Assembly (NCBI GenBank): GCA_023398955.1
Contig: JAEWRL010000076.1
Span: 18,798 to 82,797, forward strand
Source of the DNA: Pseudomonadota bacterium
GTDB lineage: Bacteria > Myxococcota_A > Polyangia > Polyangiales > Polyangiaceae
DNA length: 64,000 bases
Reading direction: 5' to 3'
Below are positions 28,378 through 36,533 of this stretch, piece after piece. Under the pieces are notes generated by a model. It was not told where the DNA came from. It was given only the letters and a program-made list of their open reading frames with translations, and ran no database searches. Position numbers and translations under genes: made by a program. Position 1 is the first letter of the stretch. Each line of letters opens with the position of its first letter.

Positions 28378-29813
28378 TACGCGCGCTCGGCCAGTGCCTT
28401 GGCCGTCGCGATACGCTGAAGGCTTCTATCGCGTCCGATGCTCTCCAGAACGTCGAAGAGAGGAGGGCTGACGCTTCGACCGGTCACGGCGACGCGCAGG
28501 GGCTGCGCGACGTTCTTCATCTGGAGACCTTCCCGCGCCACCCACGAGCGAGTGCTTTCCTCCAGCGCGGCAGCGGTAAACACGGGCGCCTCCCGCAGTA
28601 CCGTCTCCGCGCCCGAGAGAAAGGGGACTGCCGCCCTGACGAGGAACTTCTGCCTTGCCTTTTCGTCGAACTCTGGTGGATCCCGGAAGTAGAAGTCGAG
28701 GTTGAAGGCGGCCTCCTCGAACGTCCGTGAGCGCTCTCGGATCGCTGGCAAATATGCCGCAACGTCGGCTTCGTCTGGAAGTATCAGCCCACGATCGCGC
28801 AGGAAGGGGGCCACTTGCTCCACGTAGGCATGGTCAGGGGTGAGTGCCTCCTGCTTGAGATGCTCGAAGTTGACGTCAACGAACTTCTTCTCGTCGAACT
28901 TGCCGTCGCTCTTGCTGACACGCTTCCAATCGAAGAGCTGCACTAGGTCCTCGCGGGAGAAGATCTCACGGTCACCAAAGGACCAGCCGAAGCGCACCAG
29001 ATAGTTCAGGACGCCCATCGGGCTATAGCCTCGATCGCGGTAGTCCTGCACCCCAACGGCGGCGTGGCGTTTGCTCAGTTTCTCCCCTTTTGGAGAGAGC
29101 ATCATGGGCAGGTGAGCGAACTCGGGAGGTTCCCAGCCGAGGGCTTCATAGAGGAGCAGTTGCTGGGGCGTGTTCCCGATGTGGTCACGACCCCGGGCTA
29201 CCAGAGAGATCCGCATCAGGTGGTCATCGACGACGGCAGCGAGGTTGTAGAGCGGAAAGCCATCGGAACGAAGCAGTACGAAATCCTGCAGCTCCTTGTT
29301 GGGCGTGACGATGGTGCCGAAAACCTTGTCATCGAAGCGTACGACGCCTTCTCGGGGAGACTTGAACCTCACGACGTGAGGTAAGTCGGGTTGATCGGTA
29401 CGATCGCGGCAGGTGCCAGGGTATACGAATTGGGCCTTCGGGTTCCGCGCCTTGAGCTCACCTCGCGCACGGTCCAGATCCTCCCTGGTGCAATAGCATC
29501 GATATGCCCTACCTTCGGCGATCAAGCGCTGGACCGCGTCGTGGTAGTGCGAGCGTCTTTCGCTCTGGAAGTACGGGCCGCATTCGCCTCCGACTAGGGG
29601 GCCCTCGTCCCAATCGAGGCCGAGCCACTTCATGGAGTCGAGGATTGCTTGTACGCTTTCGATGCTGCTCCGCTCCTGGTCAGTGTCCTCGACGCGCAGG
29701 ATGAAGCTGCCGCCTTGGCTTCGCGCCCAGAGCCAATTGAATAGTGCCGTGCGCGCTCCGCCAATATGGAGGTAGCCGCTGGGAGAGGGGGCGAATCGCA
29801 CGCGGGGAGCCAT
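28377..29813 (-). CDS. gltX: Glutamyl-tRNA synthetase
   Basis: It charges tRNA-Glu (and possibly tRNA-Gln in organisms using the amidotransferase route) in the cytoplasm. The 478-residue class I enzyme has the HIGH-type motif SGYLHIGGARTALFNW at the N-terminus and KLSKRHAAV as the KMSKS-type motif. A zinc-site-like CYC, followed about 30 residues later by YPGTC, is visible. The ATG at 29813 (MAPRVRFAPSPSG) is chosen by homology over one ten codons upstream. It is coupled to the downstream CPBP gene by overlapping stop and start. Confidence 0.97.
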   Translation of the reverse strand: MAPRVRFAPSPSGYLHIGGARTALFNWLWARSQGGSFILRVEDTDQERSSIESVQAILDSMKWLGLDWDEGPLVGGECGPYFQSERRSHYHDAVQRLIAEGRAYRCYCTREDLDRARGELKARNPKAQFVYPGTCRDRTDQPDLPHVVRFKSPREGVVRFDDKVFGTIVTPNKELQDFVLLRSDGFPLYNLAAVVDDHLMRISLVARGRDHIGNTPQQLLLYEALGWEPPEFAHLPMMLSPKGEKLSKRHAAVGVQDYRDRGYSPMGVLNYLVRFGWSFGDREIFSREDLVQLFDWKRVSKSDGKFDEKKFVDVNFEHLKQEALTPDHAYVEQVAPFLRDRGLILPDEADVAAYLPAIRERSRTFEEAAFNLDFYFRDPPEFDEKARQKFLVRAAVPFLSGAETVLREAPVFTAAALEESTRSWVAREGLQMKNVAQPLRVAVTGRSVSPPLFDVLESIGRDRSLQRIATAKALAERA

Positions 29814-30077
29814 GGCGCCCGCGACTACCACAAGCGGCGACAAGCGTCATGCGCTCACAAGCTCCGAGGCGGGTCGGTGGGCCTAATGGGGTCTCGGGGC
29901 ACCAATCGCGAGGGAGCGGCTCAGTGAACTGGCGTCGCCGCAAATTCGCGCCATGGTTGCCCTGGCACGCGGCCGCAAGCGGGTCCCTGGACGGCGGCAG
30001 TTGCGTGTTGGTGGCGCCGTTGCTACAACGCGCGCCCTCGCGCCGGTTACGGAGCCGGCCCGCCCGGAGCAACGACG

Positions 30078-30497
30078 ATGAAGAAGTCCCCCCTCGCCAC
30101 GGTCAAAGAGCGGTTCGAGACCAAAGATAAACTCGTCGCAGCGGTTCAGGAGCTTGCCGGCGATGCGCTGTGGCTCGACCGCGTCAACGAGGCGAAGGGC
30201 CTTGGGCGCGTGTCGAACGCAAAGCTTCTTAGGCTGCACCAGATCCTCGCGGATGCGAAGGACCGCTTTGGGAGCCGCGGCAAGCTGGTCGAGTCGATCC
30301 TGACCCTCGAGAACCGCACGAAGGACGAAGGGTACAAAGGGCGTTTGGAGCTGTTGCCGCTCCCCCGCCTCATGGACCTGCAGCGATCGGCTGAGCGCCG
30401 AGCCAAGCGGCTTTCCGCTCTGCCAGCGGCACCGGCAAAGAAGAAGAAGCCGGCGCGATCCCGCAAGGCGAAGGCCAAAGCTGCTGCGGCAGCCTGA
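30078..30497 (+). CDS. Small protein with basic lysine/alanine-rich tail
   Basis: A 139-residue cytoplasmic protein. Residues 1-110 are mostly helical and charged (VKERFETKDKLVAAVQELAG, NRTKDEGYKGRLELLPLPRL). The last 25 residues form a Lys/Ala/Arg-rich tail (KKKKPARSRKAKAKAAAAA), like histone H1-type tails on several bacterial DNA-binding proteins. GGAG lies eight bases before the ATG. I do not recognise the globular part. A nucleic-acid-binding role is inferred from the tail only. It diverges from gltX across about 260 bases. Confidence 0.78.
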   Translation: MKKSPLATVKERFETKDKLVAAVQELAGDALWLDRVNEAKGLGRVSNAKLLRLHQILADAKDRFGSRGKLVESILTLENRTKDEGYKGRLELLPLPRLMDLQRSAERRAKRLSALPAAPAKKKKPARSRKAKAKAAAAA

Positions 30498-30575
30498 CGG
30501 TGTTGCGCGCGCGCCCATAGCTCCGCGCCGGAGGCTGCTGGCCGTCTGTTGGGCGGCGCGCTGTCGTGCCGTGAG

Positions 30576-30596
30576 CCCTGGCGAGCGCCGGGGTTT
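30576..30596 (+). terminator. Hairpin with short T-run between converging genes
   Basis: CCCTGGC-GAGC-GCCGGGG-type stem of about seven pairs (one T-G pair) followed directly by TTT. It lies about 80 bases past the stop of the basic-tail gene and just beyond the end of the converging DUF2505 gene. The short T-run makes it a modest intrinsic terminator candidate. Confidence 0.42.
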
Positions 30597-30612
30597 CTGG
30601 CCGCGCGCCGCG

Positions 30613-31125
30613 TCAGCCCACGGAGTGCCCCGCCAGGAACTCCCGGGTGCAGCGAGCGGCGCCGTCGTAGCTCGCGCGCATGTCGCTGACGATTCGGCTC
30701 TCCAGCAGGGGCCCGATTCCGAACACCTTGGCCGTCACTTTCCCAGCGAAAATGCGCCGGCACCGGTTCTCATCGAGCGGCTCGCACCACATTTCTCCCC
30801 TGACGGACAGCTTGTCCGCGAGGCGGTTAGGTATAGCCCGGGCCCGGTACCGCTTCGCCAGCTTGTCGAAAGTGCCCTCTTCGCGGTAGCCGAATCCATT
30901 GCCAATGAGTCTCTTCAGGGGCGCTGGGAGGTCCCCGAGCGGAGGGGTGAGTTCGACGACACGAAAGAGGGTATCGCCCTCGTCTCGCCGCTCAGTCTCG
31001 CGCCAGCTGGAGAACTGGAGCTCGTTCAAATACATGCGCCTGTTGAACTCCGAATTGAAGAAGACTCTCTCCCAGAACACGTCGGCGCTGCATTCGAACA
31101 CGTGCTCGACCCGGATATCAGCCAT
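30613..31125 (-). CDS. DUF2505 family protein
   Basis: A 170-residue protein matching DUF2505, which belongs to the START/SRPBCC-like fold class that often binds hydrophobic ligands. It begins VEHVFECSADVFWERVFFNS, a typical SRPBCC opening. RVVELTPPLGDLPAPLKRLI and the alternating-strand segment VRGEMWCEPLDENRCRRIFA follow, with a C-terminal helix. No signal peptide is seen. The ligand and role are unknown. It diverges from ccmB with about 100 bases between. Confidence 0.8.
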   Translation of the reverse strand: MADIRVEHVFECSADVFWERVFFNSEFNRRMYLNELQFSSWRETERRDEGDTLFRVVELTPPLGDLPAPLKRLIGNGFGYREEGTFDKLAKRYRARAIPNRLADKLSVRGEMWCEPLDENRCRRIFAGKVTAKVFGIGPLLESRIVSDMRASYDGAARCTREFLAGHSVG

Positions 31126-31222
31126 GGGCCAATGATAGGCATTGGCCCCGGATTGTCACTCGTTCGGTGCAGTGATACGACGAGCGAGCGACTCGTCACG
31201 TTACCGGGCCGCCGCCAGTCCG

Positions 31223-32005
31223 ATGACGCCCAACGACAGCGACGATGGAGTAGACCCGGTGCAGGGCGGGAGTGGTGTAGCCGCGCGGCGAGGGGAGCGC
31301 TGCCCCGTGCCGGATGGTCGACGCCTTCCCAGCTGGATCGAGCAGGTCTGGTTGGTTCTTCAGAAGGACTTGCGCATCGAGCTGCATACCGGGGAGGTCG
31401 TGACGACGAGCGCGTTCTTCGCGGTCCTTGTGGTGGTCGCCTCGTCACTGGCTTTCTACGGCGGTCCGGACACTGGACCCTGGATAGCTGCGGGCGTGAT
31501 ATGGATCTCCATTGCGTTTGCAGCGGTGCTGGCGCTGGGGCGCACCTGGCAACACGAGCGCGACGAAGGCGCTCTGGATGGTCTCATCGTCGCGCCGCTC
31601 CACCCCAGCGCAGTCTATGCTGCAAAGGCGGGGGGGCTGGTGATCTTCTTGGCAGCTGTCGAGGCCGTCGTGCTCCCGACGACGGCGCTGTTCTACTCCA
31701 TCGACCTCATCGAGGCGGGCCCGGGCCTACTCACGATCTCGGTGCTGGCGACGCCTGGAATTGCGGCCACGGGGAGCCTATTTGGCGCCATGACGGTGCG
31801 GACCCGCGCGCGCGACCTGATGCTCGCCATCGTGCTCTTTCCCCTGTTGGCGCCGACGTTGTTGGCAGCCATTGCTGCAACGAGGCAGCTGCTCGCTGGC
31901 GATGCCATCGCGCAGATCGGCGACTACTTGAAGATCCTCTTCCTGTTCGACGTTGTCTTCGCCGTGCTCGGCGCGCTCTTGTTCGGGCTCCTCGTCGACG
32001 AGTAG
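31223..32005 (+). CDS. ccmB: Heme exporter/cytochrome c maturation permease CcmB
   Basis: A membrane subunit of the CcmAB transporter needed for cytochrome c maturation (System I). The 260-residue protein has an N-terminal polar extension of about 45 residues, then WLVLQKDLRIELHTGEVV, the usual CcmB entry into the first span. LALGRTWQHERDEGALDGLI and SVYAAK-like segments and six hydrophobic spans follow. Typical CcmB is about 220 residues, so the N-terminal extension is unusual or the start is later. No ccmA, ccmC or other maturation genes lie alongside in the window, which is atypical because they usually cluster. Confidence 0.88.
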   Translation: MTPNDSDDGVDPVQGGSGVAARRGERCPVPDGRRLPSWIEQVWLVLQKDLRIELHTGEVVTTSAFFAVLVVVASSLAFYGGPDTGPWIAAGVIWISIAFAAVLALGRTWQHERDEGALDGLIVAPLHPSAVYAAKAGGLVIFLAAVEAVVLPTTALFYSIDLIEAGPGLLTISVLATPGIAATGSLFGAMTVRTRARDLMLAIVLFPLLAPTLLAAIAATRQLLAGDAIAQIGDYLKILFLFDVVFAVLGALLFGLLVDE

Positions 32006-32387
32006 AGTCGTGGCTTCGAGGTGGTGGGACGAGCAGGCCCCGGGAATCGGTGACCATTGGCGCTCTTTGGCTTCCAGGGTGTCAAACTCGGAATTCTTCA
32101 TTGCTGTCTCCGGCAGCGCGACGAGGGAATCCCGGTTTTGTCGCGCATCGGCCATGGGCCTGGGCGCCGTTTGGTTCAAGTGCTCGCGCTCGTGAGTGCC
32201 TGTGCTACCGTGGCCCAGTTCGGTTCTCCGACCATCCGATCGGCGTTTCGTCCGTGGCGCGTGTGCGCGCGCCGTGGCTGTCTCGGGGGCATCGATACGC
32301 TCTTCGCTTCCGGAGGGCATCGGAGCTGCGGGCGCGCCAACGCAAGCTTCGGACTTCGTCTCGGCGCATACCAAGGAGCTTCGCACG
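32006..32387. other. Gap downstream of ccmB
   Basis: About 380 bases with no convincing gene on either strand. I see no T-tract terminator after ccmB. The right end carries AAGGAG for the small upstream open frame that follows. Confidence 0.45.
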
Positions 32388-32420
32388 ATGAAGGCAACTC
32401 ACGAAGGAGCGTGCTCGTGA
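32388..32420 (+). CDS. Possible ten-residue leader peptide
   Basis: AAGGAG (32373-32378) is followed at nine bases by ATG and the codons for MKATHEGACS, then TGA. The TGA overlaps the GTG start of the next gene (GTGA), and the next gene's own AAGGAG lies inside this leader. The arrangement would couple translation of the downstream gene to the leader. It could be chance; no attenuator hairpin was found. Confidence 0.35.
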   Translation: MKATHEGACS

Positions 32421-32659
32421 AGGGACGTCCCAGTGTGGAGAAACGACGCAAGGAGCGGGCGAGGCAAGAGCGAAAGCTCGACAAGGCCGCTCGCAGGGCA
32501 GAGCGCAAGAACCAACGCTCCGAGCCGGGAGACCGCAGCGAAGCGGACGCCGACCCGGACATCGCTGGAATCGTCCCCGGCCCCCAGCCTCTCCCGCCAG
32601 AGTTCGGTGTTCCGCCGGACCAAGACGCGGCGTCCCGCGGCTGGGGAGAGGACACCTGA
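32417..32659 (+). CDS. Small charged conserved protein
   Basis: An 80-residue protein starting at GTG, chosen because AAGGAG sits seven bases upstream. Residues 1-35 are strongly basic and helical (VEKRRKERARQERKLDKAAR, RRAERKNQ). An acidic stretch (DRSEADADPDIAGIVPGPQP) and a proline-rich tail follow. The basic-helix then DPDIAGIVPGPQPLP layout looks like a conserved family seen in several phyla, but I know no function. No signal peptide or membrane span is present. Confidence 0.65.
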   Translation: MKGRPSVEKRRKERARQERKLDKAARRAERKNQRSEPGDRSEADADPDIAGIVPGPQPLPPEFGVPPDQDAASRGWGEDT

Positions 32660-32757
32660 CTCAACCATTGCGCTTCTCGGGCCGATTCCCTATGAATCCG
32701 GACGGAGTCGTGCCAGTGATGGCCGCAATGATCAGGCCTGTGAGAGAATGGGGTCCC

Positions 32758-33147
32758 GTGAAGAATCGACGATTCAGGTCGGAAGCAGCTATCCTCGCCA
32801 GTGAACGGCGTTCGCGAGAAGACGAGGCTAGTCGTCTCTCGGACGAAGTCCCAGGTCTACGGACCCTCTCACTCGTGCTCGACGAGTACCGGGGCGACAG
32901 CGCGGTGGCGGGCGTGCGCCACACCAAGCACGTCGTTGTCGCCCACGCGCCAGCGCTATTCGAGCTTCCCTGTCTCGAGGAGCGCTGCGTCGGTGGGGGA
33001 CATGACCTTACCTATGACATCATGAAGGGGCTGCGCGCCAAGTTGGAGCAGTTCGAGGGCGAAGATGCCTGTGCCGGAAGAGTCGGCCACGACGCGTGCG
33101 GCCGGACCCTCCGCTACGTAGCGCGAGCCATCTACCAGCACGACTAG
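32758..33147 (+). CDS. Conserved hypothetical protein
   Basis: A 129-residue cytoplasmic-looking protein starting at GTG. Notable segments are LSLVLDEYRGDSAVAGVRHT, a hydrophobic strand VVVAHAPALFELPCLEERC, and CVGGGHDLTYDIMKGLRAKL, followed by two more cysteines (ACAGRVGHDACGR). The C, H and D spacing might form a metal site, but no family is recognised. It converges with the DEAD-box helicase gene, with about 20 bases between the stops. A longer frame starting upstream at 32668 is less likely. Confidence 0.6.
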   Translation: MKNRRFRSEAAILASERRSREDEASRLSDEVPGLRTLSLVLDEYRGDSAVAGVRHTKHVVVAHAPALFELPCLEERCVGGGHDLTYDIMKGLRAKLEQFEGEDACAGRVGHDACGRTLRYVARAIYQHD

Positions 33148-33167
33148 CGACACGCCCTGTCGGCGGC

Positions 33168-34691
33168 CTAGCGCGCCGACCCTCGGCCGGCCGTGTGTCG
33201 GCGGCCAAAGCGGCGGTGGTGAGGCGCGCCCTGTCCCGGAACCTCCCTCGACGGGCGAGCTGGGTGACCTGGGGCTCCAGGCACCTGCTGAGGAGGCTTC
33301 TTGTAGAGCCTTCCCCCCCGGAGCGGGCTGGCTTGGTGGTGTGCTTTGCGTTCGTCCCACGTATCCACGCCAGCGATCTCTCGGGGAGTCGTGACGAGCT
33401 TCGAGGAGGACTCCGCGAGGAGGGTTGCCACTAGCTTGACGGGATCCTGATCGGCGAGGAGCTTCTCGGCGTATTCGCGATGCTGTATCCAGCTGGCATC
33501 CGAGCCAGCGAGGCGCTCGTGGAGGGTTCTTCGAAAGTTCTTGCGCGCTGTCTTGAGAACCTGCGACGCGCTCGGGGGCGGTGTGAACTGCGCTTCGACC
33601 TGGGCTGCGCGTAGCAGGTGCCGAACCCGATACTGCGCCGCGGGGGGGATGAGCAGGATGCTGCGCCCCGTGGCGCCAGCGCGCCCGGTCCGCCCACTCC
33701 GGTGGGTGTACACGTCCGGCCCCATCGGCGGATCGAAGTGCACTACCGTTCCGATGCTTGGGACGTCCAGGCCGCGCGCCGCGACGTCGGTGGCGACCAC
33801 GACCGAAATGGCCCCCGAGCGAAATGCACTCAGCGTTCGCGTTCGCTGGGCTTGAGCAAGGTCGCCGCTCAGCGGGAGGACGGAAAAGCCCTCTCGTGAG
33901 AGCTGTTCGGCCAAGGTGGCAGTGTCCCCCCGCGTCCGCACGAACACGAGCGTTCGCGCGTCGTTGTGGAGCAGGAGCAGGTTGATCAACGCAGCCACTC
34001 GCTGCTGGGGACTGACGAGATGAACGAGGTGCTGAATATCCGCGTTCGCCTGCCCGAGCTGCGTGCCTTGGAGGTGGCACACGTTCGACTGGTAACGTGC
34101 AGCGAGCGCAGCGACGGGTGCAGGAAATGTCGCGGAGACCAGGTGCGTACGACGAGTTGGCGGTGTCGTGGCAAGGATCGCCTCCAAATCGTCGCGGAAG
34201 CCCATGTCCAGCATCTGATCGGCCTCGTCGAGGACCACCTGTTTGACACTCGAGCAGTCGAGCGCACCACTCCGGAGGTGATCATGAAGGCGCCCTGGTG
34301 TGCCGACGACCACCCGAGGGCGCCGGGCCAACTGACGGCGTTCGGTGAGGATGTTCGTGCCGCCCGTCACTACAGTGACAGTCGCGTCGGGGAGGCCCCG
34401 GAGCAGCCAGCTGAGCTCGTCGCGGACCTGGTTGGCGAGCTCACGAGTTGGCGTGATGACCACCGCGTCGGGACCGGCGGCAGCACCTGCGGCGCGCCAG
34501 CCGTGCGCCAGGACCATACCCAACGCCACGGTCTTTCCGGATCCCGTTTCCGACGTGAGCCTCAGGTCGACACCTTCCAACGCGCTTTCCTGGACGGCGC
34601 GTTGGACGCCGGTGAGCTCGACGAATCCGCGAGCGAGTAGGTTGCTACGGAGCGGATCGGCTACGCCGGTGAGGAGGTCTTCTTGATTCAT
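33168..34691 (-). CDS. DEAD-box RNA helicase
   Basis: A 507-residue ATP-dependent RNA helicase. The Q-motif region is GFVELTGVQ (22-30). Walker A is SETGSGKT (47-54), PTRELANQ (81-88), DEAD (155-158) and SAT (186-188). Helicase domain 2 has VATDVAARGLDVP and HRSGRTGRAG. A helical domain (about 385-440) resembles the DeaD/CsdA-type dimerisation region, and a basic Arg/Pro/Gly/His tail (450-507) may bind RNA. It is most likely involved in ribosome assembly or cold-shock RNA remodelling, as for DeaD/RhlE-type proteins; the exact subgroup is not assigned. The start fits homology. Confidence 0.95.
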   Translation of the reverse strand: MNQEDLLTGVADPLRSNLLARGFVELTGVQRAVQESALEGVDLRLTSETGSGKTVALGMVLAHGWRAAGAAAGPDAVVITPTRELANQVRDELSWLLRGLPDATVTVVTGGTNILTERRQLARRPRVVVGTPGRLHDHLRSGALDCSSVKQVVLDEADQMLDMGFRDDLEAILATTPPTRRTHLVSATFPAPVAALAARYQSNVCHLQGTQLGQANADIQHLVHLVSPQQRVAALINLLLLHNDARTLVFVRTRGDTATLAEQLSREGFSVLPLSGDLAQAQRTRTLSAFRSGAISVVVATDVAARGLDVPSIGTVVHFDPPMGPDVYTHRSGRTGRAGATGRSILLIPPAAQYRVRHLLRAAQVEAQFTPPPSASQVLKTARKNFRRTLHERLAGSDASWIQHREYAEKLLADQDPVKLVATLLAESSSKLVTTPREIAGVDTWDERKAHHQASPLRGGRLYKKPPQQVPGAPGHPARPSREVPGQGAPHHRRFGRRHTAGRGSAR

Positions 34692-34890
34692 GTAAGCGTC
34701 CCTGGGGGAGAGGGTGGCCGAGCTGGGCTCTCCAGCGGGACCTAGAAACGGATCGCGCGGACCCTAGTGGCCTCGGAGCACTCACGCAACCGAACGTGAC
34801 TTGGCTGGGTCGGCTTGTTGGACAACGCCGGGTGCACGGCCTGCTGAATGCCTCTGAGACAAACCGCTGCCGTGGTAGGTTCTCAGCGCG

Positions 34891-35502
34891 ATGAGTCTAG
34901 TTGTGTTTGGACCGGCCCGAGGAGACGCTCGGGCGCTCGGGCGCTCGGCCGCCCATTTCTGCGCCCTTCGCGGGGTCGAGCGCCTCATTTACCTCGGTGC
35001 GGACGGACTACTGGACCAGGTCGTGACGGCGTGGGCCCAGGACCTGGTGGGTGAGAACGCGACTGACGCAGCGTTGTGGGACCGAGCTGCTGCAACCTGC
35101 ACAGAAACGTCAGCGCCGGGCATCATGGCTTTCGTGCACGCCGAGCGTCAGCGCACGACCCTGCGGCGGCTGGAATCCCTTGCGACTCGGCATGCCTGGT
35201 CCGTAGAGCTAGTTGGCGGCCGCTGGGCGCTCATGGCAGCCTCCACGGCGCATCTCGGGGAGGATCACCTGGCCTCCGTGTCCTTCGTCGTTTTCGGGGA
35301 TGCTCCCGAGCCCCTCATGGAGCGCCGCGGCAGCCGTTGGCTCATATCTCCCGGGCCGATTACGAGCTGTGCCGGGCTTCTCTTATACGAGGACGAGAAA
35401 TCGGTTCGAGCCGCGCTCGTCGGACCAGATCTCGTCACCATCCGGGACGAGTGCCTCGCCTCTGGGCACGCCACCAAGCTGCGCATCACCGATGATCGGT
35501 GA
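34891..35502 (+). CDS. Unknown protein, possibly phosphoesterase-like, overlapping nadD
   Basis: A 203-residue protein. VERLIYLGADGLLDQVV near residue 30 resembles the strand-GDxx region of calcineurin-like phosphoesterases, but the D-x-H and other metal motifs are missing. FGDAPEPLMERRGSRWLISP and ITSCAGLLLYED later look like beta strands ending in a conserved-fold core. Its last 11 bases overlap the nadD start, implying co-transcription and perhaps translational coupling. The role is unknown. The start at 34891 has only a weak ribosome site. Confidence 0.68.
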   Translation: MSLVVFGPARGDARALGRSAAHFCALRGVERLIYLGADGLLDQVVTAWAQDLVGENATDAALWDRAAATCTETSAPGIMAFVHAERQRTTLRRLESLATRHAWSVELVGGRWALMAASTAHLGEDHLASVSFVVFGDAPEPLMERRGSRWLISPGPITSCAGLLLYEDEKSVRAALVGPDLVTIRDECLASGHATKLRITDDR

Positions 35503-36076
35503 CACACGCAAACGAAGGGTTGCCTTCTTCGGGGGAAGCTTCGATCCACCGCACGTGGGTCACGTCCTGGCGGTGCACTATGTTCTCTGCGTCGGAGGGT
35601 TTGACCGCGTTGTAGTCGTCCCGGTATTCGCGCACGCCTTCGACAAAGCCTTGGCACCCTTCGAGCATCGTCTCCGGATGTGCGAGCTGGCGTTGACGCA
35701 CCTGCGGCGCGTCGAGGTTTCCCCAATCGAAAGGGAGCTTGGCGTACCGACGTTGACGCTCCGGACCCTCCAGCAGCTGCAATCGATGCACGAGGATTGG
35801 GCCCTGCGTCTCGTGATCGGGGCGGATGTCCTTCCCGAGCTACATAAGTGGCACGCCTTCGACCAGGTGCAGAATCTAGCGCCTCCGTACATCTTGGGGC
35901 GGCGCGGTGCGGAGAGTGTCGATGCGCCGCACGCATACCTCCCGGAGGTATCCTCGACGAAGGTTCGTGAGCTGCTGCGACTTGGGAGTAGTGGGGAAGC
36001 TAACCGCCGAGTCGAGGCTATGGTTCCCCGGAGCGTGCTCGATTACATTCGCGCGCAGCACTTGTACGAGTCTTAG
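35492..36076 (+). CDS. nadD: Nicotinate-nucleotide adenylyltransferase
   Basis: It adenylates nicotinate mononucleotide to NaAD in NAD synthesis, in the cytoplasm. The 194-residue nucleotidyltransferase has GGSFDPPHVGH near the N-terminus (the T/HxGH-type motif), VIGADVLPELHKWH in the middle, and the C-terminal VSSTKVREL (ISSTxIR). The start ATG lies inside the upstream gene (overlap 11 bases) and directly precedes homology (RRVAFFGGSF). All catalytic motifs are intact. Confidence 0.95.
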   Translation: MIGDTRKRRVAFFGGSFDPPHVGHVLAVHYVLCVGGFDRVVVVPVFAHAFDKALAPFEHRLRMCELALTHLRRVEVSPIERELGVPTLTLRTLQQLQSMHEDWALRLVIGADVLPELHKWHAFDQVQNLAPPYILGRRGAESVDAPHAYLPEVSSTKVRELLRLGSSGEANRRVEAMVPRSVLDYIRAQHLYES

Positions 36077-36149
36077 TACAGCTCCCCCAAAGCTCGTCCC
36101 CGGCCAAGTCGAGCCCGACTCATCGTCGGGCACCAGAACCGCTCGCCAT

Positions 36150-36530
36150 GCGGCGATCGCCGGTTGCACGTCGACCTTCGCCAGGACCTTGTCGAAGGAA
36201 CGCTTTGACTAGCGGAACGGATGAGCTTGTAGGTGCCACTGTAGGATGAACTCAAGGATCTTGCGCTCAAGGTCCGGAAGGTCGTCGAAGACTAGGCGCA
36301 GTCAGGCGTCGACGCTGCAGGATCGAGAACCACCGCTCGACTTGGTTCATCCACGAACAGTGCACGGGCGTCAAGTGCATCTGGACGCGTGGAGGACGAG
36401 CCGGCCACGCTCGGACCAACTTGCCGTGGTGAACGAACACGTTGTCGCACGACTGTCCCCATGCCTCCTGCTCGCACCTCTCGGCAATCTGGGCCAAGTC
36501 AGCCAGCGAGGACTGACGAGGACTTGGCTT
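36150..36530 (-). pseudogene. C-terminal relic of an IS630-family transposase
   Basis: The frame beginning near 36530 reads CEQEAWGQSCDN, then HLTPVHCSWMNQVERWFSIL, the IS630 DDE_3 end containing the last catalytic Glu. A one-base shift near 36290 moves it to FDDLPDLERKILEFILQWHL, then HPFR, an amber stop where Trp is expected, and SFDKVLAKVD. Only the C-terminal third is left, with a frameshift and a nonsense codon, so it is dead. It sits about 4 bases from the cinA stop and downstream of nadD. I saw no terminal inverted repeats or target duplication. Confidence 0.8.
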
Positions 36531-36533
36531 GGT

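Noticed and set aside
30571..32391. 606-residue frame covering DUF2505 and ccmB
   Set aside because: Different frame from the membrane-protein signature of ccmB and no recognisable domain; shadow frame.
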